64,000 bases of DNA from Symsagittifera roscoffensis (lineage: Eukaryota > Xenacoelomorpha > Acoela > Convolutidae). Every line of letters begins with the position of its first letter. Within the stretch, counting starts at the first letter, position 1. The notes beneath the pieces were generated by a model. The model ran no database searches. It was given only the letters and a program-made list of their open reading frames with translations, and was not told the origin of the DNA. Location: NCBI RefSeq assembly GCF_963678635.1, contig NC_087067.1:49397618-49461617 (forward strand). The letters are read 5' to 3'. Shown piece after piece: positions 15,111 to 29,349 of the stretch. The translations under genes and the position numbers were made by a program.

Positions 15111-17154
15111 TGATTTCTGTCTTGTATCTGATGGTAAACCAGTTTTTTTCCATTAAAAAATGTTTGAATAGGTCAGCTAATAAATGATAATTTAACTGCC
15201 TTCCTATGGTTATTGATTACACTGATATATAACAACAAAACGGTTTTTGATTTTCATTTGTCTTTTCGATTAGGTCATGTAATGGATGATGAAAAAACTG
15301 CCTTCCTGTGATGGATGATTTCACTTTATTCAAGTATTGAATAAGGAAAAATTATTCCTTCCTAGGATCAATCGATTAAATCTTATTTCTGGTAACAAAT
15401 CAAATCTTTTTTCATCGAATTTTTTTGATCAGTTCGACTAAAAATGATGAAATAACTGCCTTCCTATGATTCATGATGTCATTTTTATATCTGACAACAA
15501 ACCAGCTTTCAATTGTCTACACTTATTGATGAGCTCAAGTAATGCATGAAGACAAAAACTGCCTTCCTATGATCATTGATTTCAGTCATTAATCTGATAA
15601 AAACCAGATCTTCTTTCATCGAAAACTTCTAAATATTTCAACTAATATGTGATGAAAAAATTGCTTTCCTGTGATTATTGATTTCAATTTTATATCTGAT
15701 AACAAATCAATTTTTAATTGTCATTAAACTTTTTGATTAGGTCATGTAAATGATGACAAAAAACTGCTTTCCTATGATATATGATTTCTGTCGTAGATAT
15801 GATAATAAACCGTTTTTTTTATGGAAAAGGTTTGAATAAGTTAACTAATAAGTGATGAAAGATTTGCCTTCCTATGGTTATTGATTTCACTTTTGTATCT
15901 GACAACAAACCAGTTTTTATTTGTCGTTACACTTTTTGATTTGGTCAAGTAATGCATGAAGAAAAAAACTGTCTTCCTATGATCAATGATTTCTGTCGTA
16001 GATATGACAATAAACCAGTTTTTTTATGGAAAAGGTTTGAATAGGTTAACTAATAAGTGATAAAAATTTGCCTTTCTATGGCTATTGATTTCACTTTTGT
16101 ATCTGACAACAAACCAGTTTTTATTTGTCGTTACATTTTTTGATTAGGTCAAGTAATGAATGAAGAAAAAAACTGCTTTCCTATGATCAATGATTTCTGT
16201 CTTGTATCTGATAGTAAACCCAGTTTTTTCATTAAAAAATGTTTGAATAGTTCAGCTAATAAATGATAGTTTAACTGCCTTCCTATGGTTATTGATTACA
16301 CTCTGATATATAACAACAAACCGGTTTTTGATTTTCATTTATCTTTTCGATTAGGTAATGTAATGGATGATGAAAAAACTGCCTTCCTGTGATGGATGAT
16401 TTCACTTTATTCAAATATTGAATAAGGAAAAAATCTTCGTTCCTAGGATCAATCAATTAAATTTTATTTCTGGTAACAAATCAAATCTTTTTTCATCGAA
16501 ATTTTTTGATCAGTTCAACTAAAAAATGATGAAATAACTGCCTTCCTATGATTCATGATTTCACTTTTATATCTGACAACAAACCAGTTTTCAATTGTCT
16601 ACACTTATTGATGAGCTCAACTAATGCATGAAGAAAAAAACTGCCTGCCTATGATCAATGATTTCAGTCTTTAATCTGATAAAAACCAGATCTTCTTTCA
16701 TCGAAAACTTCTAAATTTTTCAACTAATAAGTGATGAAAAAATTGCTTTCCTGTGATTATTGATATCAATTTTATATCTGACAACAAATCAGTTTTAAAT
16801 TGTCATTAAACTTTTTGATTAGGTCATGTAAATAATGACGAAAAAACTACTTTCCTATGATATATGATTTATGTCGTAGATATGATAATAAACCAGTTTT
16901 TTATAGAAAAGGTTTGAATAGGTCAACTAATAAGTGATAAAAGATTTGCCTTCCTATAGTTATTGATTTCACTTTTGTATCTGACAACAAACCAGTTTTT
17001 AATTGTCGTTACACTTTTTGATTATGTCAAGTAATGAATGAAGAAAAAAACTACCTTCCTATGATCAATGATTTCTGTCTTGTATCTGATAATAAACCAG
17101 TTTTTCTAATTAAAAAATGTTTCAATAGGTCAGCTAATAAATTATAATTTAACT

Positions 17155-20100
17155 GCCTTCCTATGCTTATTGATTACACTCTTATATCTAAAGCAGCAAA
17201 CTGGTTTTTGAGTTTCATTTATCTTTTCGCTTAGGTCATGTAATGGATGATGAAAAAACTGCCTTCCTATGATCAATGATTTCTGTCTTGTATCTGATAA
17301 TAAACCAGTTTTTCTAATTAAAAAATGTTTGAATATGCAGCTAATAAATTAAAATTTAACTGCCTTCCTATGCTTATTGATTACACTCTTATATGTAAAG
17401 CAACAAACCGGTTTTTGATTTTCATTTATCTTTTCGATTAGGTCATGTAATGGATGATGAAAAAACTGCCTTCCTATGATGGATGATTTTATTTTATATC
17501 TGACAACGACCGTTTTTTTGTTTGTCATCAAACTTTTTGACAAGCGAAGTAATGGATAAAGAAAAAACCTTCCTTCCTAGGATCAGTCGATTATGTCTTA
17601 TTTCTGGTAACAAATCAGATCTTTTTTCATCGAAATTCTTTGATCAGTTCAACTAAAAATTGATTAAATAACTGCCTTCCTATGATTCTTGTTTTCACTT
17701 CTATATCTGACAACAAACTAGTTTTCAATTGTCTACACTTTTTGATTAGGTCAAGTAATGAAAGAAGAAAAAAACTGCCATCCTATGATCAATGATTTCT
17801 GTCTTGTATCTGATGATAAACCAGTTTTTTTTCATTAAAAAATGTTTGAATAGGTCAGGTAATAAATGATAATTTAACTGCCTTCCTATGTTTATTGATT
17901 TTACTCTGATATATAACAACAAAACGGTTTTTGATTTTCATTTGTCTTTTCGATTAGGTCATGTAATGGATGATGAAAAAACTGCCTTCCTGTGATGGAT
18001 GATTTCAATTTTTTCAAGTATTGAAAAAGGAAAAAATCTTCCTTCCTAGGATCAATCGATTAAATCTTATTTCTGGTAACAAATCAAGTCTTTTTTCATC
18101 GAAATTTTTTTGATCAGTTCAACTGAAAATGATGAAATAACTGCCTTCCTATGATTCATGATTTCATTTTTATATCTGACAACAAACCAGTTTTCAATTG
18201 TCTACACTTTTTGATTAGGTCAAGTAATTAATGAAGAAAAACACTGCCAGCCTATGATCAATGATTTTTGTCTTGTATCTGATATTAAACCAGTTTTTTT
18301 TCATTAAAAAATGTTTGAATAGTTCAGCTAATAAATGATAATTTAACTGCCTTTCTATGGTTATTGATTACTTTCTGATATATAACAACAAACCGGTTTT
18401 TGATTTTCTTTATCATTTCGATTAGGTCATGTAATGGATGATGAAATAACTGCCTTCCTAGGATTCATGATTGATTTCACTTTTATATCTGACAACAAAC
18501 CAGTTTTCAATTGTCTACACTTTTTGATTAGGTCAAGTAATTAATGAAGAAAAAAACTGCCAGCCTATGATCAATAATTTTTGTCTTGTATCTGATATTA
18601 AACCAGTTTTTTTTCATTAAAAAATGTTTGAATAGGTCAGCTAATAAATTATAATTTAACTGCCTTCCTATGCTTATTGATTACACTCTTATATGTGAAG
18701 CAACAAACCGGTTTTTGAGTTTCATTTATCTTTTCGCTTAGGTCATGTAATGGATGATGAAAAAACTGCCTTCCTATGATCAATGATTTCTGTCTTGTAT
18801 CTGATAATAAACCAGTTTTTCTAATTAAAAAATGTTTGAATATGCAGCTAATAAATTAAAATTTAACTGCCTTCCTATGCTTATTATTACACTCTTATAT
18901 GTAAAGCAACAAACCGGTTTTTGATTTTCCTTTATCTTTTCGATTAGGTCATGTAATGGATGATGAAAAAACTGCCTTCCTATGATGGATGATTTTATTT
19001 TATATCTGACAACGACCGTTTTTTTGTTTGTCATCAAACTTTTTGACAAGCGAAGTAATGGATAAAGAAAAAACCTGCCTTCCTAGGATCAGTCGATTAT
19101 GTCTTATTTCTGGTAACAAATCAGATCTTTTTTCATCGAAATTCTTTGATCAGTTCAACTAAAAATTGATTAAATAACTGCCTTCCTATGATTCTTGTTT
19201 TCACTTCTATATCTGACAACAAACTAGTTTTCAATTGTCTACACTTTTTGATTAGGTCAAGTAATGAAAGAAGAAAAAAACTGCCATCCTGTGATCAATG
19301 ATTTCTGTCTTGTATCTGATGATAAACCAGTTTTTTTTCATTAAAAAATGTTTGAATAGGTCAGGTAATAAATGATAATTTAACTGCCTTCCTATGTTTA
19401 TTGATTTTACTCTGATATATAACAACAAAACGGTTTTTGATTTTCATTTGTCTTTTCGATTAGGTCATGTAATGGATGATGAAAAAACTGCCTTCCTGTG
19501 ATGGATGATTTCAATTTTTTCAAGTATTGAAAAAGGAAAAAATCTTCCTTCCTTGGATCAATCGATTGAATCTTATTTCTGGTAACAAATCAAGTCTTTT
19601 TTCATCGAAATTTTTTTGATCAGTTCAACTGAAAATGATGAAATAACTGCCTTCCTATGATTCATGATTTCATTTTTATATCTGACAACAAACCAGTTTT
19701 CAATTGTCTACACTTTTTGATTAGGTCAAGTAATTAATGAAGAAAAACACTGCCAGCCTATGATCAATGTTTTTTGTCTTGTATCTGATATTAAACCAGT
19801 TTTTTTTTCATTAAAAAATGTTTGAATAGTTCAGCTAATAAATGATAATTTAACTGCCTTTCTATGGTTATTGATTACTTTCTGATATATAACAACAAAC
19901 CGGTTTTTGATTTTCTTTATCATTTCGATTAGGTCATGTAATGGATGATGAAATAACTGCCTTCCTATGATTCATGATTTCACTTTTATATCTGACAACA
20001 AACCAGTTTTCAATTGTCTACACTTTTTGATTAGGTCAAGTAATTAATGAAGAAAAAAACTGCCAGCCTATGATCAATGATTTTTGTCTTGTATCTGATA

Positions 20101-20165
20101 TTAAACCAGTTTTTTTTCATTAAAAAATGTTTGAATAGGTCAGCTAATAAATTATAATTTAACTG
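17155..20165. repeat. ~1.5-kb higher-order repeat, two copies
   Basis: The rare variant GAATATGCAGCTAATAAATT occurs at about 17,331 and 18,838. A GGATAAAGAAAAAACC motif recurs at about 17,554 and 19,060, so the offset is about 1506 bp. Both copies share unusual bases such as GATTCTTGTTTTCAC. They differ by a small insertion near 18,470 and a few substitutions. Confidence 0.8.
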
Positions 20166-20399
20166 CCTTCCTATGCTTATTGATTACACTCTTATATGTA
20201 AAGCAACAAACCGGTTTTTGATTTTCATTTATCTTTTCGGTTAGGTCATGTAATGGATGATGAAAAAACTGCCTTCCTGTGATGGATGATTTCACTTTAT
20301 TCAAGTATTGAGTAAAGAAAAAATCTTCCTTCCTAGGATCAATCGATTAAATCTTATTTCTGGTAACAAATCAAGTCTTTTTTCTTCGAAATTTTTTGA

Positions 20400-23300
20400 T
20401 CAGTTCAACAAAAATGATGAAATAACTGCCTTCCTATGATTCATGATTTCATTTTTATATCTGACAACAAACCAGTTTTCAATTGTCTACACTTATTGAT
20501 GAGCTCAAGTAATGCATGAAGAAAAAAATTGCCTTCCTATGATCAATGATTTCAGTCTTTAATCTGATAAAAACCAGATCTTTTTTCATCGAAAACTTTA
20601 AATATTTCAACTTATAAGAGATGAAAAATTGCTTTCCTGTGATTATTGATTTCATTTTTATATCTGACAATAAATCAATTTTTAATTGTCATTAAAGTTT
20701 TTGATTAGGTCATGTAGATGATGACGAAAAAATTGCTTTCCTATGATATATGATTTCTGTCGTAGATATGATAATAAACCAGTTTTTTATGGAAAAGTTT
20801 TGAATAGGTTAACTAATAAGTGATAAAAGATTTGCCTTCCTATGTTAATTGATTTCACTTTTGTATCTGACAACAAACCAGTTTTTATTTGTCGTTACAC
20901 TTTTTGATTAGGTCAAGTAATGAATGAAGAAAAAAACTGCCTTCCTAAGATCAATGATTTCTGTCTTGTATCTGATAATAAACCAGTTTTTTTTTTCATT
21001 AAAAATGTTTGAATGGTTCAGCTAATAAATGATAATTTAACTGCCTTCCTATGGTTATTGATTACACTCTGATATATAACAACAAACCGGTTTTTGATTT
21101 TCATTTATCTTTTCGATTAGGTCATGTAATGGATGATGAAAAAACTGCCTTCCTGTGATGGATGATTTCACTTTATTCAAGTATTAAATAAGGAAAAAAT
21201 CTTCCATCCTAGGATCAGTCGATTAAATCTTATTTCTGGTAACAAATCAAATCTTTTTTCGAAATTTTTTGATCAGTTCAACTAAAAAATGATGAAATAA
21301 CTGCCTTCCTATCATTCATGATTTCACTTTTATATCTGACAACAAACCAGTTTTCAATTGTCTACACTTTTTGATTAGGCCAAGTAATGAATGAAGAAAA
21401 AAACTGCCAGCCTATGATCAATGATTTTTGCCTTGTATCTGATATTAAACCAGCTTTTTTCATTAAAAAATGTTTGAATAGGTCAGCTACTAAATGATAA
21501 CTTAACTGCCTTCCTATGGTTATTGATTACACTGATATATAACAACAAACCAGTTTTTGATTTTCTTTATTATTTCGATTAGGTCATGTAATGGATGATG
21601 AAATAACTGCCTTCCTATGATTCATGATTTCACTTTTATATCTGACAACAAACCAGTTTTCAATTGTCTACACTTATTGATGAGCTCAAGTAATGCATGA
21701 AGAAAAAAACTGTCTTCCTATGATCAATGATTTCTGTCGTAGATATGACAATAAACCAGTTTTTTTATGGAAAAGGTTTGAATAGGTTAACTAATAAGTG
21801 ATAAAAATTTGCCTTCCTATGGCTATTGATTTCACTTTTGTATCTGACAACAAACCAGTTTTTATTTGTCGTTACTTTTTTTGATTAGGTCAAGTAATGA
21901 ATGAAGAAAAAAACTGCCTTCCTATGATCAATGATTTCTGTCTTGTATCTGATAATAAACCAGTTTTTTTTTCATTAAAAATTTTTGAATAGTTCAGCTA
22001 ATAAATGATAATTTAACTGCCTTCCTATGGTTATTGATTACACTCTGATATATAAGAACAAACCGGTTTTTGATTTTCATTTTTCTTTTCGATTAGGTAA
22101 TGTAATGGATGATGAAAAAACTGCCTTCCGATGATTGATGATTTAATTTTATATCTGACAAACCAGTTTTTATTTGTCGTTACTTTTTTTGATTAGGTCA
22201 AGTAATTAATGAAGAAAAACACTGCCAGCCTATGATCAATGATTTTTGTCTTGTATCTGATATTAAACCAATTTTTTTTTCATTAAAAAATGTTTGAATA
22301 GTTCAGCTAATAAATGATAATTTAACTGCCTTTCTATGGTTATTGATTACTTTCTGATATATAACAACAAACCGGTTTTTGATTTTCTTTATCATTTCGA
22401 TTAGGTCATGTAATGGATGATGAAATAACTGCCTTCCTATGATTCATGATTTCATTTTTATATCTGACAACAAACCAGTTTTCAATTGTCTACACTTATT
22501 GATGAGCTCAAGTAATGCATGAAGAAAAAAATTGCCTTCCTATGATCAATGATTTCAGTCTTTAATCTGATAAAAACCAGATCTTTTTTCATCGAAAACT
22601 TCTAAATATTTCAACTTATAAGAGATGAAAAATTGCTTTCCTGTGATTATTGATTTCATTTTTATATCTGACAATAAATCAATTTTTAATTGTCATTAAA
22701 GTTTTTGATTAGGTCATGTAGATGATGACGAAAAAATTGCTTTCCTATGATATATGATTTCTGTCGTAGATATGATAATAAACCAGTTTTTTATGGAAAA
22801 GGTTTGAATAGGTTAACTAATAAGTGATAAAAGATTTGCCTTCCTATGTTAATTGATTTCACTTTTGTATCTGACAACAAACCAGTTTTTATTTGTCGTT
22901 ACACTTTTTGATTAGGTCAAGTAATGAATGAAGAAAAAAACTGCCTTCCTAAGATCAATGATTTCTGTCTTGTATCTGATAATAAACCAGTTTTTTTTTT
23001 CATTAAAAATGTTTGAATGGTTCAGCTAATAAATGATAATTTAACTGCCTTCCAATGGTTATTGATTACACTCTGATATATAACAACAAACCGGTTTTTG
23101 ATTTTCATTTATCTTTTCGATTAGGTCATGTAATGGATGATGAAAAAACTGCCTTCCTGTGATGGATGATTTCACTTTATTCAAGTATTAAATCAGGAAA
23201 AAATCTTCCATCCTAGGATCAGTCGATTAAATCTTATTTCTGGTAACAAATCAAATCTTTTTTCATCGAAATTTTTTGATCAGTTCAACTAAAAAATGAT

Positions 23301-24420
23301 GAAATAACTGCCTTCCTATCATTCATGATTTCACTTTTATATCTGACAACAAACCAGTTTTCAATTGTCTACACTTTTTGATTAGGCCAAATAATGAATG
23401 AAGAAAAAAACTGCCAGCCTATGATCAATGATTTTTGCCTTGTATCTGATATTAAACCAGCTTTTTTCATTAAAAAATGTTTGAATAGGTCAGCTACTAA
23501 ATGATAATTTAACTGCCTTCCTATGGTTATTGATTACACTCTGATATATAACAACAAACCAGTTATTGATTTTCTTTATTATTTCGATTAGGTCATGTAA
23601 TGGATGATGAAATAACTGCCTTCCTATGATTCATGATTTCACTTTTATATCTGACAACAAACCAGTTTTCAATTGTCTACACTTATTGATGAGCTCAAGT
23701 AATGCATGAAGAAAAAAACTGTCTTCCTATGATCAATGATTTCTGTCGTAGATATGACAATAAACCAGTTTTTTTATGGAAAAGGTTTGAATAGGTTAAC
23801 TAATAAGTGATAAAAATTTGCCTTCCTATGGCTATTGATTTCACTTTTGTATCTGACAACAAACCAGTTTTTATTTGTCGTTACTTTTTTTGATTAGGTC
23901 AAGAAATGAATGAAGAAAAAAACTGCCTTCCTATGATCAATGATTTCTGTCTTGTATCTGATAATAAACCAGTTTTTTTTTCATTAAAAATGTTTGAATA
24001 GTTCAGCTAATAAATGATAATTTAACTGCCTTCCTATGGTTATTGATTACACTCTGATATATAAGAACAAACCGGTTTTTGATTTTCATTTTTCTTTTCG
24101 ATTAGGTCATGTAATGGATGATGAAAAAACTGCCTCCTGTGATGGATGATTTCACTTTATTCAAGTATCGATTAAATCTTATTTCTGGTAACAAATCAAA
24201 TCTTTTTTCATCGAAATTTTTTGATCAGTTTAACTAAAAATTGATGAAATAACTGCCTTCCTATGATTCATGATTTCAATTTTATATCTGACAACAAACC
24301 AGTTTTCAATTGTCTACACTTATTGATGAGCTCAACTAATGCATGAAGAAAAAAACTGCCTTCCTATGATCAGTGATTTCAGTCTTTAATCTGATAAAAA
24401 CCAGATCTTCTTTCATCGAA
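20400..24420. repeat. ~2.0-kb higher-order repeat, two copies
   Basis: Shared rare variants recur about 2003-2007 bp apart. Examples are AAAAAAATTGCCTTCC after GAGCTCAAGTAATGCATG (about 20,520 and 22,523), TTCCTATGTTAATTG (about 20,836 and 22,838) and TTTTTGCCTTGTATC (about 21,426 and 23,433). The first copy lacks a few bases near 21,258 compared with the second. Confidence 0.8.
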
Positions 24421-27400
24421 AACTTCTAAATATTTCAACTAAGAAGTGATGAAAGATTTGCCTTCCTATGGTTATTGATTTCACTTTTGTATCTGACAAC
24501 TAACCAGTTTTTATTTGTCGTTACTTTTTTTTGATTAGGTCAAGTAATGAATGAAGAAAAAAACTGCGTTCCTATTATCAATGATTTCTGTCTTGTATCT
24601 GATAATAAACCAGTTTTATTCATTAAAAAATGTTTGAATAGGTCAGCTAATAAATTATAATTTAACTGCCTTCCTATGCTTATTGATTACACTCTTATAT
24701 GTAAAGCAACAAACCGGTTTTTGATTTTCATTTATCATTTCGATTAGGTCATGTAAGGGATGATAAAAAAACTGCCTTCCGATGATTGATGATTTAATTT
24801 TATATCTGACAACGACCCAGTTTTTTTTGTTTGTCATCAAACTTTTTGATTAGGCGAAGTATTGGATAAGGAAAAGTCTTCCTTCCTAGGATCATTTGCT
24901 TAAGTCTTATTTCTGGTAACAAATCAGATCTTTTTTATCGAAATTTTTTGATCATTTCAACTAAAAAATGATAAAATAACTGCCTTCCTATGATTCATGA
25001 TTTCACTTTTATATCTGACAACAAACCAGTTTTCAATTGTCTACACTTTTTGATGAGCTCAAGTAATGCATGATGAAAAAAACTGTCTTCCTATGATCAA
25101 TGATTTCTGTCGTAGATATGAAAATAAACCAGTTTTTTTTATGGAAAAGGTTTGAATAGGTTAACTAATAAGTGATAAAAGATTTGCCTTCCTATGGTTA
25201 TTGATTTCACTTTTGTATCTGACAACAAACCAGTTTTTATTTGTCGTTACACTTTTTGATTAGGTCAAGTAATGAATGAAGAAAAAAAACTGCTTTCCTA
25301 TGATCAATGATTTCTGTCTTGTATCTGATAATAAACCAGTTTTTTTCATTAAAAAATGTTTGAATAGTTCAGCTAATAAATGATAATTTAACTGCCTTCC
25401 TATGTTTATTGATTACACTCTGATATATAACAAAAAACCGCTTTTTGATTTTCATTTATCTTTTCGATTAGGTCATGTAATGGATGATGAAAAAAGCTGC
25501 CTTCCTGTGATGGATGATTTCACTTTATTCAAGTATTGAATAAGGAAAAAATCTTCCTTCCTAGGATCAATCGATTAAATCTTATTTCTGGTAACAAATC
25601 AAATCTTTTTTCATTGAAATTTTTTGATCAGTTCAACTAAAAAATGATGAAATAACTGCCTTCCTATCATTCATGATTTCACTTTTATATCTGACAACAA
25701 ACCAGTTTTCAATTGTCTACACTTTTTGATTAGGCCAAGTAATGAATGAAGAAAAAAACTGCCAGCCTATGATCAATGATTTTTGCCTTGTATCTGATAT
25801 TAAACCAGTTTTTTTCATTAAAAAATGTTTGAATAGGTCAGCTACTAAATGATAATTTAACTGCCTTCCTATGGTTATTGATTACACTCTGATATATAAC
25901 AACAAACCGGTTTTTGATTTTCTTTATCATTTCGATTAGGTCATGTAATGGATGATGAAATAACTGCCTTCCTATAATTCATGATTTCACTTTTATATCT
26001 GACAACAAACCAGTTTTCAATTGTCTACACTTATTGATGAGCTCAAGTAATGCATGAAGAAAAAAATTGTCTTACTATGATCAATGATGTCTGTCGTAGA
26101 TATGACAATAAACCAGTTTTTTTATGGAAAAGGTTTGAATAGGTTAACTAATAAGTGATAAAAGATTTGCCTTCCTATGGCTATTGATTTCACTTTTGTA
26201 TCTGACAACAAGCCAGTTTTTATTTGTCGTTACATTTTTTGATTAGGTCAAGTAATGAATGAAGAAAAAAACTGCCTTCCTATGATCAATGATTTCTGTC
26301 TTTTATCTGATAATAAACCAGTTTTTTTTTCATTAAAAATGTTTGAATGGTTCAGCTAATAAATGATAATTTAACTGCCTTCCTATGGTTATTGATTACA
26401 CTCTGATATATAACAACAAACCGGTTTTTGATTTTCATTTTTCTTATCGATTAGGTCATGTAATGGATGATGAAAAAACTGCCTCCTGTGATGGATGATT
26501 TCACTTTATTCAAGTATCGATGAAATCTTATTTCTGGTAAAAAATCAAATCTTTTTTCATCGAAATTTTTTGATCAGTTTAACTAAAAATTGATGAAATA
26601 ACTGCCTTCCTATGATTCATGATTTCACTTTTATATCTGACAACAAACCAGTTTTCAATTGTCTACACTTATTGATGAGCTCAACTAATGCATGAAGAAA
26701 AAAACTGCCTTCCTATGATCAGTGATTTCATTCTTTAATCTGATAAAAACCAGATCTTCTTTCATCGAATACTTCTAAATATTTCAACTAAGAAGTGATG
26801 AAAGATTTGCCTTCCTATGGTTATTGATTTCACTTTTGTATCTGACAACTAACCAGTTTTTATTTGTCGTTACTTTTTTTTTTATTAGGTCAAGTAATGA
26901 ATGAAGAAAAAAACTGCGTTCCTATTATCAATGATTTCTGTCTTGTATCTGATAATAAACCAGTTTTATTCATTAAAAAATGTTTGAATAGTTCAGCTAA
27001 TAAATGATAATTTAACTGCCTTCCTATGGTTATTGATTACACTCTGATATATAAGAACAAACCGGTTTTTGATTTTCATTTTTCTTTTCGATTAGGTCAT
27101 GTAATGGATGATAAAAAAACTGCCTTCCGATGATTGATGATTTAATTTTATATCTGACAACGACCCAGTTTTTTTTGTTTGTCATCAAACTTTTTGATTA
27201 GGCGAAGTATTGGATAAGGAAAAAGTCTTCCTTCCTAGGATCATTTGCTTAAGTCTTATTTCTGGTAACAAATCAGATCTTTTTTATCGAAATTTTTTGA
27301 TCATTTCAAGTAAAAAATGATGAAATAACTGCCTTCCTATGATTCATGATTTCACTTTTATATCTGACAACAAACCAGTTTTCAATTGTCTACACTTTTT

Positions 27401-29300
27401 GATGAGCTCAAGTAATGCATGATGAAAAAAACTGTCTTCCTATGATCAATGATTTCTGTCGTAGATATGACAATAAACCAGTTTTTTTATGGAAAAGGTT
27501 TGAATAGGTTAACTAATAAGTGATAAAAGATTTGCCTTCCTATGGTTATTGATTTCACTTTTGTATCTGACAACAAACCAGTTTTTATTTGTCGTTACAC
27601 TTTTTGATTAGGTCAAGTAATGAATGAAGAAAAAAAACTGCCTTCCTATGATCAATGATTTCTGTCTTGTATCTGATAATAAACCAGTTTTTTTCATTAA
27701 AAAATGTTTGAATAGTTCAGCTAATAAATGATAATTTAACTGCCTTCCTATGGTTATTGATTACACTCTGATATATAACAAAAAACCGCTTTTTGATTTT
27801 CATTTATCTTTTCGATTAGGTCATGTAATGGATGATGAAAAAACTGCCTTCCTGTGATGGATGATTTCACTTTATTCAAGTATTGAATAAGGAAAAAATC
27901 TTCCTTCCTAGGATCAACCGATTAAATCTTATTTCTGGTAACAAATCATCTTTTTTCATCGAAATTTTTTGATCAGTTCAACTAAAAAATGATGAAATAA
28001 CTGCCTTCCTATCATTCATGATTTCACTTTTATATCTGACAACAAACCAGTTTTCAATTGTCTACACTTTTTGATTAGGCCAAGTAATGAATGAAGAAAA
28101 AAACTGCCAGCCTATGATCAATGATTTTTGCCTTGTATCTGATATTAAACCAGTTTTTTTCATTAAAAAATGTTTGAATAGGTCAGCTACTAAATGATAA
28201 TTTAACTGCCTTCCTATGGTTATTGATTACACTCTGATATATAACAACAAACCGGTTTTTGATTTTCTTTATCATTTCGATTAGGTCATGTAATGGATGA
28301 TGAAATAACTGCCTTCCTATAATTCATGATTTCACTTTTATATCTGACAACAAACCAGTTTTCAATTGTCTACACTTATTGATGAGCTCAAGTAATGCAT
28401 GAAGAAAAAAACTGTCTTACTATGATCAATGATTTCTGTCGTAGATATGACAATAAACCAGTTTTTTATGGAAAAGGTTTGAATAGGTTAACTAATAAGT
28501 GATAAAAGATTTGCTTTCCTATGGCTATTGATTTCACTTTTGTATCTGACAACAAGCCAGTTTTTATTTGTCGTTACATTTTTTGATTAGGTCAAGTAAT
28601 GAATGAAGAAAAAAACTGCCTTCCTATGATCAATGATTTCTGTCTTGTATCTGATAATAAACCAGTTTTTTTTTCATTAAAAATGTTTGAATGGTTCAGC
28701 TAATAAATGATAATTTAACTGCCTTCCTATGGTTATTGATTACACTCTGATATATAACAACAAACCGCTTTTTGGTTTTCATTTTTCTTATCGATTAGGT
28801 CATGTAATGGATGATGAAAAAACTGCCTCCTGTGATGGATGATTTCACTTTATTCAAGTATCGATTAAATCTTATTTCTGGTTACAAATCAAATCTTTTT
28901 TCATCGAAATTTTTTGATCAGTTTAACTAAAAATTGATGAAATAACTGCCTTCCTATGATTCATGATTTCACTTTTATATCTGACAACAAACCAGTTTTC
29001 AATTGTCTACACTTATTGATGAGCTCAACTAATGCATGAAGAAAAAAACTGCCTTCCTATGATCAGTGATTTCATTCTTTAATCTGATAAAAACCAGATC
29101 TTCTTTCATCGAAAACTTCTAAATATTTCAACTAAGAAGTGATGAAAGATTTGCCTTCCTATGGTTATTGATTTCACTTTTGTATCTGACAATTAACCAG
29201 TTTTTATTTGTCGTTACTTTTTTTTTTATTAGGTCAAGTAATGAATGAAGAAAAAAACTGCGTTCCTATTATCAATGATTTCTGTCTTGTATCTGATAAT
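24120..29300. repeat. ~2.35-kb higher-order repeat, about two copies plus
   Basis: A one-codon-sized deletion variant, ACTGCCTCCTGTGATGG, marks positions about 24,130, 26,480 and 28,823, giving spacings of about 2349 and 2344 bp. Accompanying variants such as CTGCGTTCCTATTATCAATG follow at the same distances. The unit is about 23 monomers long. It partly overlaps the end of the 2.0-kb block, because the two patterns grade into each other. Confidence 0.8.
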
Positions 29301-29349
29301 AAACCAGTTTTATTCATTAAAAAATGTTTGAATAGGTCAGCTAATAAAT